64,000 nt of DNA from Oscillatoria acuminata PCC 6304 (lineage in GTDB: Bacteria; Cyanobacteriota; Cyanobacteriia; Cyanobacteriales; Laspinemataceae), in contig NC_019693.1 in assembly GCF_000317105.1 (NCBI RefSeq), positions 7,606,501 through 7,670,500 of the forward strand. The letters run 5' to 3'. Made by a program: the position numbers and the translations under genes. Positions 54,025-63,344 of this stretch are shown here, piece by piece. Numbering within the stretch: the first letter of the stretch is position 1; each line of letters begins with the position of its first letter. Below the pieces are notes generated by a model. The model worked only from the letters and a program-made list of their open reading frames with translations, ran no database searches and was not told the origin of the DNA.

Positions 54025-54489
54025 TTAGGGATATTCAACAATTAAGGGTCCATGAGGCCGGAAGCGGCGATCGGCATTGGCTTTTTTGTTGAGGTTATGG
54101 AAGGAGGCAATGGGAATCTGCTCACTCACCGGCAATTCACTGAGGTGTTCCACTTCCCAAAAAACGGCCCAAGTGCTTTTATCCAGTTGCGCTGAGTCGG
54201 GGCGAAATCGCTTTTCTCCAGGATATCGACCGCGACGGGAGGGGAGGTGACCCTGATAAATGCCATGCCACACTACGGACATAAACAGGGGTTTGTCGGA
54301 GTCAGGATGGGAGGGGTAGATAAACACTTCTACCCCTTGACCTTTTCTGATTTCATCCGCTTCCCGAAACAGTTCCCAGGCATCACTTCCGAAGACAACT
54401 TTCCCCTCGCGATCGCAAGTTTCCTTACCGGAAATTAAGTGGGGTTCGGGCACAGGGGCCAGAATTGCAAATGCTTTGGTGATGGTCAT
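54025..54489 (-). CDS. Unrecognised conserved-looking protein
   Basis: 154 residues, ATG with AAGGAT upstream. DREGKVVFGSDAWELFREADEIRKGQGVEVFIYPSHPDSDKPLFMSVVWHGIYQGHLPSRRGRYPGEKRFRPDSAQLDKSTWAVFWEVEHLSEL looks like a soluble beta-rich domain. It has no signal peptide, membrane helix or enzyme motif that I can name. It lies 124 nt upstream of rnhA on the same strand and is divergent from the HAD gene. Function unknown. Confidence 0.65.
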   Translation of the reverse strand: MTITKAFAILAPVPEPHLISGKETCDREGKVVFGSDAWELFREADEIRKGQGVEVFIYPSHPDSDKPLFMSVVWHGIYQGHLPSRRGRYPGEKRFRPDSAQLDKSTWAVFWEVEHLSELPVSEQIPIASFHNLNKKANADRRFRPHGPLIVEYP

Positions 54490-54625
54490 TTAATTTAACA
54501 TCCTTACAATTTAAGACTCAAGAGTTACCGCATTGTCGTCACCGAGGGTTTTAGCTTTCCTAAAATGCTCATTCAAAAGACTGAATTTTCGGCTAATCTC
54601 AGTTTACTGGCTTTCTGGAAAAACA

Positions 54626-55276
54626 ATGATATCCGCATTACTTTTTGATTTAGATGGAACCCTGTGCAATACGGACCCCATTCACTTTCAAACTTGGGTG
54701 GAACTGTTGCTGGATTATGGCATGGAGATTGATCAAGACTTGTATCAATCCCGGATGACCGGACGTCTGAATGAGGCAATTATTAAAGATTTGTTACCGC
54801 AACTTTCACCCTCCCAGGGGAAGCAGCTTGCGGATGAAAAAGAAGCACGCTTCCGCAAATTAGCACTAAAATTGGAGCGATTGGCTGGGGTCTCCAATAT
54901 TTTAGCCTGGTCTGAGCAACGGGAATTATCCCGAGCACTGGTCACGAATGCTCCCCCGAAAAATGTAGAATTCATGTTACAAGTGTTGGAATTAACTCCG
55001 ATGTTTGAGTTGGTTATCTTAGCAGAAAATTTATCCGCTGGCAAGCCCGATCCACTCCCTTATCAAATGGCATTGACAGAATTAGGGATTTCGGCCTCGG
55101 AGGCGATCGCCTTTGAGGATTCGCCATCAGGGATTCGTTCAGCGGTTAGGGCGGGTATTTATACCATTGGCATTGCCTCGACTCACTCCCTGAATCACCT
55201 CAAAGATTTGGGTGCGTCAATGGCGATTTCCGATTTCACCGACCCGGAACTCTGGAGGTTGCTAGACACAATTTAG
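54626..55276 (+). CDS. HAD-family phosphatase, beta-phosphoglucomutase-like
   Basis: 216 residues from the ATG at 54626; the frame extends to 54533 with no good reason to use it. Motif I is LLFDLDGTLCNTDPIHFQTW (nucleophile and acid/base Asp), motif II the Thr in ALVTNAPP, motif III Lys in SAGKPDPLPYQMAL and motif IV AIAFEDSPSGIRSAVRAG. The cap is of the C1 helical type. These enzymes act on sugar phosphates, including beta-phosphoglucomutase and phosphoglycolate phosphatase activities. The trehalose genes lie next on the same strand, which would suit a sugar phosphate, but this is weak. Confidence 0.88.
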   Translation: MISALLFDLDGTLCNTDPIHFQTWVELLLDYGMEIDQDLYQSRMTGRLNEAIIKDLLPQLSPSQGKQLADEKEARFRKLALKLERLAGVSNILAWSEQRELSRALVTNAPPKNVEFMLQVLELTPMFELVILAENLSAGKPDPLPYQMALTELGISASEAIAFEDSPSGIRSAVRAGIYTIGIASTHSLNHLKDLGASMAISDFTDPELWRLLDTI

Positions 55277-55310
55277 ATCGGTTTCTCTACTTGGGTGATT
55301 TTTTCGGGGA

Positions 55311-55342
55311 TTGCATTGTTTTTCGCTAAAAAAACAATGCAA
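55311..55342. terminator. A/T-rich perfect hairpin after the HAD gene
   Basis: TTGCATTGTTTTT-cgct-AAAAAAACAATGCAA: a 13-bp-plus stem 35 nt after the HAD stop. A possible bidirectional terminator, though the stem has few G-C pairs. The remaining gap to treZ (to 55530) shows no clear promoter. Confidence 0.5.
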
Positions 55343-55530
55343 TTGTTTCCTCTGATACCATTTTTTTAACGGGCTTTGAACGCGATAGTATTGTAAACGA
55401 ACTTTTCCTTTAAATCTTCTCCCTTTAGAAAGATGCGGCGTTGGCCTGTTTGCAGCAATAATAGCCAGGGAGTTTATCTGGGACTTAAAAGGTCTCTTCC
55501 CACTCTATTCAGTAGGTTCTATTAAAACGT

Positions 55531-57366
55531 ATGACGGTTACACTAGGTTCTAATTATTTGGGGAACGATCGCTGTGAGTTTACCGTATGGGCACCCCTGC
55601 TGAAGGAAGTAGCGGTGGTGATTGCTGCTGAGGATGAACAACGGGCGATCGCGATGGAACAGCAGGCGGAAGGATACTGGAAGACGACTGCCGAAGGGAT
55701 TACACCCGGGACGCGGTATTTCTATCGGTTAGACGGGAACCTGCTCAGACCTGACCCTGCATCTCATTTGCAACCGGATGGGGTACATGGACCCTCAGCC
55801 GTCGTGGACCCGAACGCCTTTTCCTGGCGCGATCGCAGTTGGTGTAACCTTCCTCTGGAAGAGTATATCATTTATGAACTGCACGTTGGCACATTTACTC
55901 CCGAGGGAACATTTGAGGCGATCATTCCCCGTCTTGGGGTCTTAAAAGATTTGGGAATCAACGCCATTGAAATTATGCCGGTTGCCCAATTTCCGGGCGA
56001 TCGTAACTGGGGATATGATGGGGTGTTGCCTTATGCCGTCCAGAACTCTTATGGCGGACCAGATAAATTAAAACAATGGGTTGATGCCTGTCATCAACAA
56101 GGGATTGCAGTCATCATGGATGTGGTTTATAACCACCTCGGTCCTGAAGGCAATTATTTAGCAGATTTTGGTCCATATTTTACCAACAAATATCGCCCAA
56201 TTTGGGGAGAGGCGCTGAATTTTGATGAAGAATACAGCGATGGAGTTCGCAACTTTTTCATTGAAAATGCCCTCTATTGGCTGCGAGAGTACCATATTGA
56301 TGCCTTACGCTTAGATGCAATTCAAGCCATTTTTGAAATGGGGGCGCGGCCCTTTTTGCAGGAACTTTCCGATGCCGTGGCGGACTTGTCTGAACAGGAG
56401 GGACGAAAATTTTATATAACGGCGGAAAGCGATTTAAACGATGTTCGGGTTATACGTCCCAAAGAATTGGGAGGCTATGGACTCGATTCCCAATGGTGTG
56501 ATGATTTTCATCACGTTCTGCATACCTTGCTCACGGGAGAAAACGACCGATATTATCAAGATTTTGGTCAAATTCAACAGTTGGTTAAATCCTTTAAAGA
56601 GGGGTTTGTTTATGATGGAATTTATGCCCCCCATCGCAAGCGCCGACATGGGAATTCCGCCAAAGACCAACCGGCTCATCAATTCATTGTTTTTTCTCAG
56701 AATCATGACCAAACGGGGAACCGAATTGGGGGCGATCGGCTCTCTCATTTAATTTCCTTTGATGGATTAAAACTAGCAGCAGCCACCGTATTACTCTCTC
56801 CCTTCTTACCCTTTTTATTCATGGGAGAAGAATATGGAGAAACAGCCCCATTTTTATATTTTGTCAGTCACTCTGACCCCGACCTCATCGAAGCCATTCG
56901 CCAAGACAAAGAAAAAGAATTTACCCAGGGTCTGAAGTCGGGAAAATTTAACAATCCTCAAGATGTTAATACCTTTTATCAATGCCAACTTAATTGGGAA
57001 AAACATCAACAAGGGCAACATCAGATCCTCTGGAACTTTTACCGTCGCTTAATTGAACTGCGTCGCACCGTTCCTGCCCTGAAAAAGCTCAGTAAAGAAA
57101 CCCTAGACTGTAGTTGCCTCGAAGCCGAAAATTTGTTGTTTGTCCGGCGATGGGCTGACAAGAGTCAAGTCTTCTATGTGATTAATTTCAGCACCAATGC
57201 AGTCAAATTTGAGCCGAATATTCCCGATGGAAATTGGCAGAAAATATTAGACTCTTCTGAAGAAAATTGGAAAGGTCCAGGGTCGTCATTACCCGAAGTA
57301 ATTCAACCCGAAAAATCCGTTTCAATTCCCCCTTTAACCGTTGGGCTTTATGAAATTTCTGGATAA
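55531..57366 (+). CDS. treZ: Malto-oligosyltrehalose trehalohydrolase
   Basis: 611 residues. An N-terminal carbohydrate-binding beta-domain (about 1-105) precedes a GH13 barrel with HVGTFTPEGTFEAI, VVYNHLGPEGNYL, DALRLDAIQAIFE (nucleophile Asp), FYITAESDLNDVRV (acid Glu) and VFSQNHDQTGNRIGG (third Asp). The combination HVGTFTPEGTF with FPGDRNWGYDGV is typical of TreZ rather than the branching enzyme. It releases trehalose from the malto-oligosyl-trehalose made by TreY. First gene of treZ-treY-treH. Confidence 0.94.
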   Translation: MTVTLGSNYLGNDRCEFTVWAPLLKEVAVVIAAEDEQRAIAMEQQAEGYWKTTAEGITPGTRYFYRLDGNLLRPDPASHLQPDGVHGPSAVVDPNAFSWRDRSWCNLPLEEYIIYELHVGTFTPEGTFEAIIPRLGVLKDLGINAIEIMPVAQFPGDRNWGYDGVLPYAVQNSYGGPDKLKQWVDACHQQGIAVIMDVVYNHLGPEGNYLADFGPYFTNKYRPIWGEALNFDEEYSDGVRNFFIENALYWLREYHIDALRLDAIQAIFEMGARPFLQELSDAVADLSEQEGRKFYITAESDLNDVRVIRPKELGGYGLDSQWCDDFHHVLHTLLTGENDRYYQDFGQIQQLVKSFKEGFVYDGIYAPHRKRRHGNSAKDQPAHQFIVFSQNHDQTGNRIGGDRLSHLISFDGLKLAAATVLLSPFLPFLFMGEEYGETAPFLYFVSHSDPDLIEAIRQDKEKEFTQGLKSGKFNNPQDVNTFYQCQLNWEKHQQGQHQILWNFYRRLIELRRTVPALKKLSKETLDCSCLEAENLLFVRRWADKSQVFYVINFSTNAVKFEPNIPDGNWQKILDSSEENWKGPGSSLPEVIQPEKSVSIPPLTVGLYEISG

Positions 57367-57386
57367 AAATATCCCCCCCCATCTCG

Positions 57387-57432
57387 TTCCCAGGCTCTGC
57401 CTGGGAATGCCAAATCGGAGGCTCTACCTCCT
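57387..57432. repeat. Dispersed hairpin repeat between treZ and treY
   Basis: TCCCAGGCTCTGCCTGGGA followed by GGAGGCTCTACCTCC; same type as in 10981-11026. It gives two adjacent small hairpins in the 151-nt treZ-treY spacer. Confidence 0.7.
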
Positions 57433-57517
57433 CCCCTACTCAAGCCTACAAAATTTAAAATAGCTTGACGTTAAAAAAACTGCAACCCGTTTATTTTCAC
57501 CCCAACCCAAGTCAAAC

Positions 57518-60313
57518 ATGAGAATTCCTCAAGCAACTTACCGCATTCAATTTAACGCGAATTTCCAGTTTGCCGATGCCGAAAAAATAGTCGATTATCT
57601 GGCCGATTTAGGAATTTCAGATATTTACGCTTCCCCCATTTTCAAAGCCCGTCAAGGTAGCACCCACGGCTATGATGTGGTAGACCCCAATCAACTCAAT
57701 CCCGAACTGGGAACTCCAGAAGCATTTGAGTCTTTGATGGAAAAATCCCAACAAAAAAACCTCGGATGGGTGCAGGATATCGTCCCGAATCATACCGCTT
57801 ATGATAGCGAAAATTCCATGCTAATGGATGTCCTGGAAAATGGGGCATCATCGGATTATTTTGACTATTTTGATATCGCCTGGAATGCTCCTTATGGGGA
57901 TATTAGTGAAGGAGTTCTCGCTCCTTTGCTGGGAAATTTTTATCAAGAATGTCTGGAAAATGGCGAAATTCAACTTCAATACGATGCCACAGGATTAACA
58001 GTCCAGTATTATAGCCTAAAACTGCCCATCCGCATTGAGTCTTATGTGCCTTTTTTGACCCATAATTTAGGTAAACTGCGAAGAACCTTGGGGCGAAATC
58101 ATCCCGAGTTTATCAAACTCCTGGGAATTCTTTATTTGTTAAAAAGTATTCCGACAGAAACTAAAGGGCGAGAACGGTATGATCAACTCACCTTTGTTAA
58201 AGGATTATTGTGGGAGTTGTATGACCAAAATCATGATATCTGCCAATTTATCCAGGATAATTTAAAGGAATTTAATGGCACTCCGGGAATACCCGAGAGC
58301 TTTAATTTGCTGGAAGAGTTACTGCGGGAACAAGTGTATCGCCTCACGTTTTGGAAAGTGGGGGCGGAAGAAATTAACTACCGGCGATTTTTTACGGTGA
58401 ATGAATTGATTTCTGTGCGGGTGGAAAACCTGCGGGTGTTTCATGATACCCATGATTTAATCGCCAAATTGGTCAAAACGGGAAAATTTACCGGGGTGCG
58501 GATCGATCATATTGATGGACTCTATGACCCTCAGCAATATTTAGAACGATTGCGAGAAAAATTAGGGGATATCTATATTACGGTAGAAAAAATCCTAGAA
58601 ATGGCCGAAATCATGCCTTCAAATTGGCCAATTCAGGGAACCAGTGGCTATGATTTTATGAATCGGCTGAATGGATTATTTTGTAATTGCAATAATCAAG
58701 AGCGATTCAGTGAAATTTATGGTCAGTTTACGGGATTAAATCCCAGTTACAAAGACTTGTTTTTTGAGAAGAAGCATCTAATTGTCGATCGCAATATGGC
58801 GGGAGATGCGGACAATTTGGCTCATTTGTTAAAATCCATTGCCAATCAATCCCGGGAGGGACGAGATTTTACCTTGTATTCCCTGAAACGAGCGCTGGTG
58901 GAGGTGCTGGTGGCGTTCCCGGTGTATCGCACCTATATTAATGGGGAGGGAGTCAGCAGTCGCGATCGCCACTATATCCAAGAGGTGATTGCTCAAGCAA
59001 AACAGCTTCTGCCATTGCAGGGAAAAGAGCTTGATTTTATTGAAAAATTAATGTTACTGGAAAATGCTGATTATTTAACGGAAGAAGAACGAGAACAGCG
59101 TCTCTATTCCGTGATGCGGATGCAGCAATGGACAGGACCATTGATGGCAAAAGGGATTGAAGATACCCTATTTTACGTTTACAATCGATTAGTTTCTCTC
59201 AATGAGGTCGGCGGCGACCCGGCTCAATTTGGCCTAACTTTACAGGAGTTTCATGAGTTTAATATTCAACAAAAAGAAACTTGGGTTCATAAAATGAATG
59301 CCACCTCTACCCATGATACCAAACGGGGAGAAGATGTCCGCGCCCGCATTAATGTCCTGTCAGAAATTCCCGATGAGTGGGAACAGCACATCACGTCCTG
59401 GCGGGAAATTAATCAAGAACATAAAACGAAACTCCCGGATAAACTTGTCCCCACTGCCAATGATGAATATTTCTTTTATCAAACCCTCTTAGGAGCATTT
59501 CCCTTTGCAGAAAGCGAGTATTCTGAGTTTATTCAGCGGGTCAAAGATTGTTCGATAAAATCGGTGCGAGAAGCGAAAGTCCATACGGCTTGGTTGCGCC
59601 CAGATACGGACTATGAGGAGGGATTTCTGGCGTTTATCGATGCCGTGATGCAACCGGGACCTGAGAATTTATTTTTCCAGAAATTCCAGCAGTTCCAACA
59701 GAAAATAGCCAGCTATGGGGTTTATAATTCTTTAGCTCAAGTGCTGCTGAAATTGACGACTCCTGGAGTGCCTGATTTGTATCAGGGAACGGAATTGTGG
59801 GATTTAAGTTTAGTTGACCCGGATAATCGCCGTCCCGTGGATTTTGAGCACCGGATAGCAGCGTTAAGGGAGATTCGCACCCAAGCATCGCAGGATATTT
59901 TAGCCTTGATGAAGGAGTTACTGTCTCATCCGGAATCAGGAAAAATTAAACTGTTTGCGATCGCCCAAATTTTAAAGGCAAAATCTCAGGCGATCGCACT
60001 GTTCCAAGCGGGAGATTATCAACCCCTGAAAGCGGCGGGAAAATTTAGCGAAAATGTGGTAGGATTTACCCGATCGCAGGGGAATCAAGTTGCGATCGCA
60101 GTCGCACCCCGCTTTCTGACTCATCTCATCCAACCGGGCACTCTCCCCCTGGGTCAAGTCTGGCAAGACACCCATTTAAAACTGCCTTCGGGACTCCCCT
60201 CGCAGTGGCAAGATGGAATTTCTGGACAACCCATTCAAACCGATGGCACCTTGTCAATAGCCCAAACCTTGACCCATTTCCCCATCGCCCTGTTAATCAG
60301 TCAAACCTCCTAA
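57518..60313 (+). CDS. treY: Malto-oligosyl trehalose synthase
   Basis: 931 residues. RIPQATYRIQFNANFQFADAEKIVDYLADLGISDIYASPIFKARQGSTHGYDVVDP is the characteristic GH13 TreY opening. Catalytic elements are VRIDHIDGLYDP (nucleophile Asp), DIYITVEKILE (Glu) and NATSTHDTKRGEDVRAR (Asp); TTPGVPDLYQGTELWDLSLVDPDNRRPVD is another signature. It rearranges the reducing end of maltodextrins to an alpha,alpha-1,1 bond, the first step before TreZ. Full length and intact. Confidence 0.96.
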   Translation: MRIPQATYRIQFNANFQFADAEKIVDYLADLGISDIYASPIFKARQGSTHGYDVVDPNQLNPELGTPEAFESLMEKSQQKNLGWVQDIVPNHTAYDSENSMLMDVLENGASSDYFDYFDIAWNAPYGDISEGVLAPLLGNFYQECLENGEIQLQYDATGLTVQYYSLKLPIRIESYVPFLTHNLGKLRRTLGRNHPEFIKLLGILYLLKSIPTETKGRERYDQLTFVKGLLWELYDQNHDICQFIQDNLKEFNGTPGIPESFNLLEELLREQVYRLTFWKVGAEEINYRRFFTVNELISVRVENLRVFHDTHDLIAKLVKTGKFTGVRIDHIDGLYDPQQYLERLREKLGDIYITVEKILEMAEIMPSNWPIQGTSGYDFMNRLNGLFCNCNNQERFSEIYGQFTGLNPSYKDLFFEKKHLIVDRNMAGDADNLAHLLKSIANQSREGRDFTLYSLKRALVEVLVAFPVYRTYINGEGVSSRDRHYIQEVIAQAKQLLPLQGKELDFIEKLMLLENADYLTEEEREQRLYSVMRMQQWTGPLMAKGIEDTLFYVYNRLVSLNEVGGDPAQFGLTLQEFHEFNIQQKETWVHKMNATSTHDTKRGEDVRARINVLSEIPDEWEQHITSWREINQEHKTKLPDKLVPTANDEYFFYQTLLGAFPFAESEYSEFIQRVKDCSIKSVREAKVHTAWLRPDTDYEEGFLAFIDAVMQPGPENLFFQKFQQFQQKIASYGVYNSLAQVLLKLTTPGVPDLYQGTELWDLSLVDPDNRRPVDFEHRIAALREIRTQASQDILALMKELLSHPESGKIKLFAIAQILKAKSQAIALFQAGDYQPLKAAGKFSENVVGFTRSQGNQVAIAVAPRFLTHLIQPGTLPLGQVWQDTHLKLPSGLPSQWQDGISGQPIQTDGTLSIAQTLTHFPIALLISQTS

Positions 60314-60402
60314 TTATGGCAGACCCTGGATGAAATTAAATCCGGTGAACCCCCTAAAGGCGGATTTATATAGCGATTTCCATAGTTATGAGGGACTTTT
60401 TG

Positions 60403-60457
60403 GGAGTGCGAGCAACTTGCTTGCTATTGTCAAGTGCGAGCACCTTGCTCGCACTCC
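60403..60457. repeat. Nested palindrome upstream of treH
   Basis: GGAGTGCGAGCAA (60403-60415) pairs with TTGCTCGCACTCC (60445-60457); an alternative inner hairpin GTGCGAGCA-cct-TGCTCGCAC lies at 60434-60454. The two folds exclude each other. It lies in the 266-nt treY-treH spacer and may attenuate treH or just be a repeat. Confidence 0.55.
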
Positions 60458-60579
60458 TTAAAATAGAGTCACATTCCGACAAATTTTTTACAGGAACGCT
60501 ACAATAGAAAAAAGTGCGAACCCTTAGCTGGAATCGCCTTCCTTTTTTAACTGCAATTTAACATCAATTGGTGATAACA

Positions 60580-62109
60580 ATGTTAGCTGATGTCTTTCAA
60601 CCCAACGAATTTCCTAGTCCCAGTCGCATTGCCGCGATGCGAGAATATATCAAGAAAACCTGGAAAACCCTCTATCGTTCTCATGCTCATATTTTAGAAG
60701 CAGCCAAAGATGAAAAAATCGGCCATACCGATGACCAACGTTGGCCAATTTATATTTCCGCAATGGAAGATAAAAACCGGGTAGAAGCTGAATTTAAAAG
60801 TGTTTTAAGCAAAGAAGAATTTCAACAAATTGAAATTCAAAGTCTACCCTCAGAAATGGACCAAATTACTGAACATGGATTGCTGTATCTTCCGGGGGAT
60901 TATGTGGTGCCGGGGGGTCGCTTTAATGAAATGTATGGATGGGATAGTTATTTTATCGTCCTGGGATTGTTACGGGATGGGGAAATAGAATTAGCGAAAA
61001 GTCAAGTAGATCAGCTAATTTATCAAATCGAGCATTATGGAACAATTTTAAATGCAAATCGGAGTTATTTGTTGTCCCGATCGCAACCGCCATTTTTAAC
61101 GCCGATGATTCTGGCGGTATATGAGCAGACTCAGGATAAAGACTGGTTGCGATCGCTATTAGGGGCGGTAGAAAGTCACTACTATTACTGGATTGTCCCT
61201 CCGCACTTAAATCAATCCACGGGACTCTCTCGCTATTGTGCCTTGGGGGAAGGACCCGCCCCAGAAGTGCTGGTGTCAGAAACCGATGACTTAGGCCGAA
61301 CTCACTATGATCGCATCCGAGAATATTATCGCCGATTTGAGGTAATGGCCTATGATGTGAGCTTGTATTACGACAAGGAAACCGATACCCTGACGGACCT
61401 TTTTTATAAAGGCGATCGCTCCATGAGAGAATCGGGATTTGACCCCTCGAACCGTTTTGGTCCTTTTAATATTGACATTATACACTACGCGCCGGTTTGT
61501 TTAAACGCGCTGTTGTATCGAATGGAGCAAGATATTGCCAAAATTCTCAAGATTTTAGGCAATCCGCAACTGGCAGAATTATGGGATGAGCGCGCTCAAA
61601 CCCGCCATCAGCTCATCGATAAGTTCCTCTGGGATGAACCCTCCGGTTTATACTTAGATTATAATTTCCGGACGAATGAACGCCGCCTGTATGAATTTGC
61701 CACTACCTTTTATCCCTTGTGGGTGGGACTGGCTTCAGAAAAACAAGCGCAACGAGTGGTAGAAAACTTGGAGTTATTTGAAGCCCCCGGAGGATTGCTC
61801 ACCAGTGCTCATGTCACGGGGAATCAATGGGATGCGCCCTTTGGTTGGGCACCTTTAACTTTAATTGCGGTGGAAGGATTGTATCGCTATGGGTATCGCA
61901 GCGAAGGCGATCGCATTGGGGGCAAGTTCATTAATTTAGTCACTCAAGAATTTGAAAAAACCGGCACGCTTTTAGAAAAATATGACGTCCTCTCCTGTTC
62001 GTCAGAAGTTTCCAGCGAAATTGTCTTTGGGTACAATACCAATGAAATTGGATTTGGGTGGACCAATGGTTCAATTCTGGAACTGTTAGCTCAAGCGAAG
62101 AAGATTTAA
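60580..62109 (+). CDS. treH: Trehalase (GH37)
   Basis: 509 residues from the ATG at 60580; TTG 60568 and GTG 60571 are also in frame. The two trehalase signatures are present: PGGRFNEMYGWDSYF and QWDAPFGWAPL. Others: ANRSYLLSRSQPPFLTPM, ALGEGPAPE and SSEIVFGYNTNEIGFGWTNGSILELL. No signal peptide, so a cytosolic enzyme that splits trehalose to glucose. With treZ and treY it forms a synthesis-and-breakdown cluster of the kind reported in desiccation-tolerant cyanobacteria. Its last 39 bp recur three times downstream. Confidence 0.94.
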   Translation: MLADVFQPNEFPSPSRIAAMREYIKKTWKTLYRSHAHILEAAKDEKIGHTDDQRWPIYISAMEDKNRVEAEFKSVLSKEEFQQIEIQSLPSEMDQITEHGLLYLPGDYVVPGGRFNEMYGWDSYFIVLGLLRDGEIELAKSQVDQLIYQIEHYGTILNANRSYLLSRSQPPFLTPMILAVYEQTQDKDWLRSLLGAVESHYYYWIVPPHLNQSTGLSRYCALGEGPAPEVLVSETDDLGRTHYDRIREYYRRFEVMAYDVSLYYDKETDTLTDLFYKGDRSMRESGFDPSNRFGPFNIDIIHYAPVCLNALLYRMEQDIAKILKILGNPQLAELWDERAQTRHQLIDKFLWDEPSGLYLDYNFRTNERRLYEFATTFYPLWVGLASEKQAQRVVENLELFEAPGGLLTSAHVTGNQWDAPFGWAPLTLIAVEGLYRYGYRSEGDRIGGKFINLVTQEFEKTGTLLEKYDVLSCSSEVSSEIVFGYNTNEIGFGWTNGSILELLAQAKKI

Positions 62110-62739
62110 AAAAAACGGGAGGATTTCAATTTTTTCAAGAGACCTAACCCCCCAGCCCCCTTCCCTAAGAGGGAAGGGGGAGAAAGAGGTAAATTCTCCC
62201 CGTATAGCAATAAAAAAATTGGATTATTCTCCCTCTCCTTTTAGGAGAGGGTTGGGGAGAGGTCAATTCTGGAACTGTTAGCTCAAGCGAAGAAGATTTA
62301 AAAAAAAACGGGAGGATTTCAATTTTTTCAAGAGACCTAACCCCCCAGCCCCCTTCCCACCTCTCCCCAACCCTCTCCTACAAGGAGAGGGAGGTATAAG
62401 GAATGAATGTCTTTAGCTGGAAGGGGGAGAAAGAGGTAAATTCTCCCCGTATAGCAATAAAAAAATTGGATTATTCTCCCTCTCCTTTTAGGAGAGGGTT
62501 GGGGAGAGGTCAATTCTGGAACTGTTAGCTCAAGCGAAGAAGATTTAAAAAAACGGGAGGATTTCAATTTTTTCAAGAGACCTAACCCCCCAGCCCCCTT
62601 CCCTCTGAGGGAAGGGGGAGAAAGAGGTAAATTCCCCCCGTATAGCAATAAAAAAATTGGATTATTCTCCCTCTCCTTTTAGGAGAGGGTTGGGGAGAGG
62701 TCAATTCTGGAACTGTTAGCTCAAGCGAAGAAGATTTAA
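62071..62739. repeat. Tandem array that re-duplicates the 3' end of treH
   Basis: The treH ending TCAATTCTGGAACTGTTAGC...AGATTTAA (from 62071) recurs at 62263, 62510 and 62701, giving periods of 192, 247 and 191 bp. Each unit also carries CCTAACCCCCCAGCCCCCTT, the GAGAAAGAGGTAAATTC and ATAGCAATAAAAAAATTGG stretches, and a CTCTCCTTTTAGGAGAG hairpin. The middle unit contains an extra ~56-bp piece. Open frames on the minus strand here are artefacts. The sequence from 62740 to 62999 shows only a weak hairpin (GAGGGGTAATTGATGAATTACCCCTC, about 62850-62875). Confidence 0.9.
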
Positions 62740-62999
62740 AAAACAAACACCCCCTCAAGGATGCGGTTACCCAAATCCAACCCACGGAGGGAGGGTAATG
62801 TTTTGCTGGGACTTCCCTTTAAATTTTTGAGGATCTATACGGAAATGGGAGGGGTAATTGATGAATTACCCCTCCTTTTTACTTCAGCTATTCCATAACT
62901 CCGGGGTGGATTGGGGATAAAGTAAACCGATTACCAAATTTTAAAAGGTCACCTTAAAAAAGGGGGGTTGAGAATTTTTTATGCCGGTTGGTAAGAGGT

Positions 63000-63344
63000 T
63001 TAATCTTCTTTTTTCTCAACAACTAGGGTAAGACGGGCGACCATTGCGCCAATTGCGCCAACCGCTGCAACAACGGGAAATAATGCCACACCAATTGTTC
63101 CTCCAACGACCCCAACAGTGAGGGGAATTTCAATTAGGGTGTGACCCTCTTCATTTTTAATGACAATCCGTCGGGCATTTCCTTGTTGAATCAGTTCTCT
63201 AACTTTTTTTGTCAGGTCGTCTCCATTCAGTTTAAACTCTTCAACCCGAACGTTTGAATTGGTTTGCACTTCCGGGTCAATGGGGATGACAGGTTCTTGG
63301 AAGGGAGTTCCGATGGGGTCTTCTGGACGAATGGGTTCAGTCAT
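63000..63344 (-). CDS. DUF4342 protein
   Basis: 114 residues from the ATG at 63344 with AGAGGA nine bases upstream. After a Pro-rich N-terminus comes VRVEEFKLNGDDLTKKVRELIQQGNARRIVIKNEEGHTLIEIPLTVGVVGGTIGVALFPVVAAVGAIGAMVARLTLVVEK, the DUF4342 pattern: a small alpha/beta domain plus a glycine-rich hydrophobic segment that could associate with the membrane. Function unknown; related to proteins with UBA-like or Asp23-like neighbours elsewhere. No partner gene is near. Confidence 0.85.
   Translation of the reverse strand: MTEPIRPEDPIGTPFQEPVIPIDPEVQTNSNVRVEEFKLNGDDLTKKVRELIQQGNARRIVIKNEEGHTLIEIPLTVGVVGGTIGVALFPVVAAVGAIGAMVARLTLVVEKKED

Noticed and set aside
62337-62785. Two minus-strand open frames with related peptides
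   Set aside because: Both lie in the tandem array after treH and translate the dispersed CCCCCAGCCCCCTTCCC repeat.
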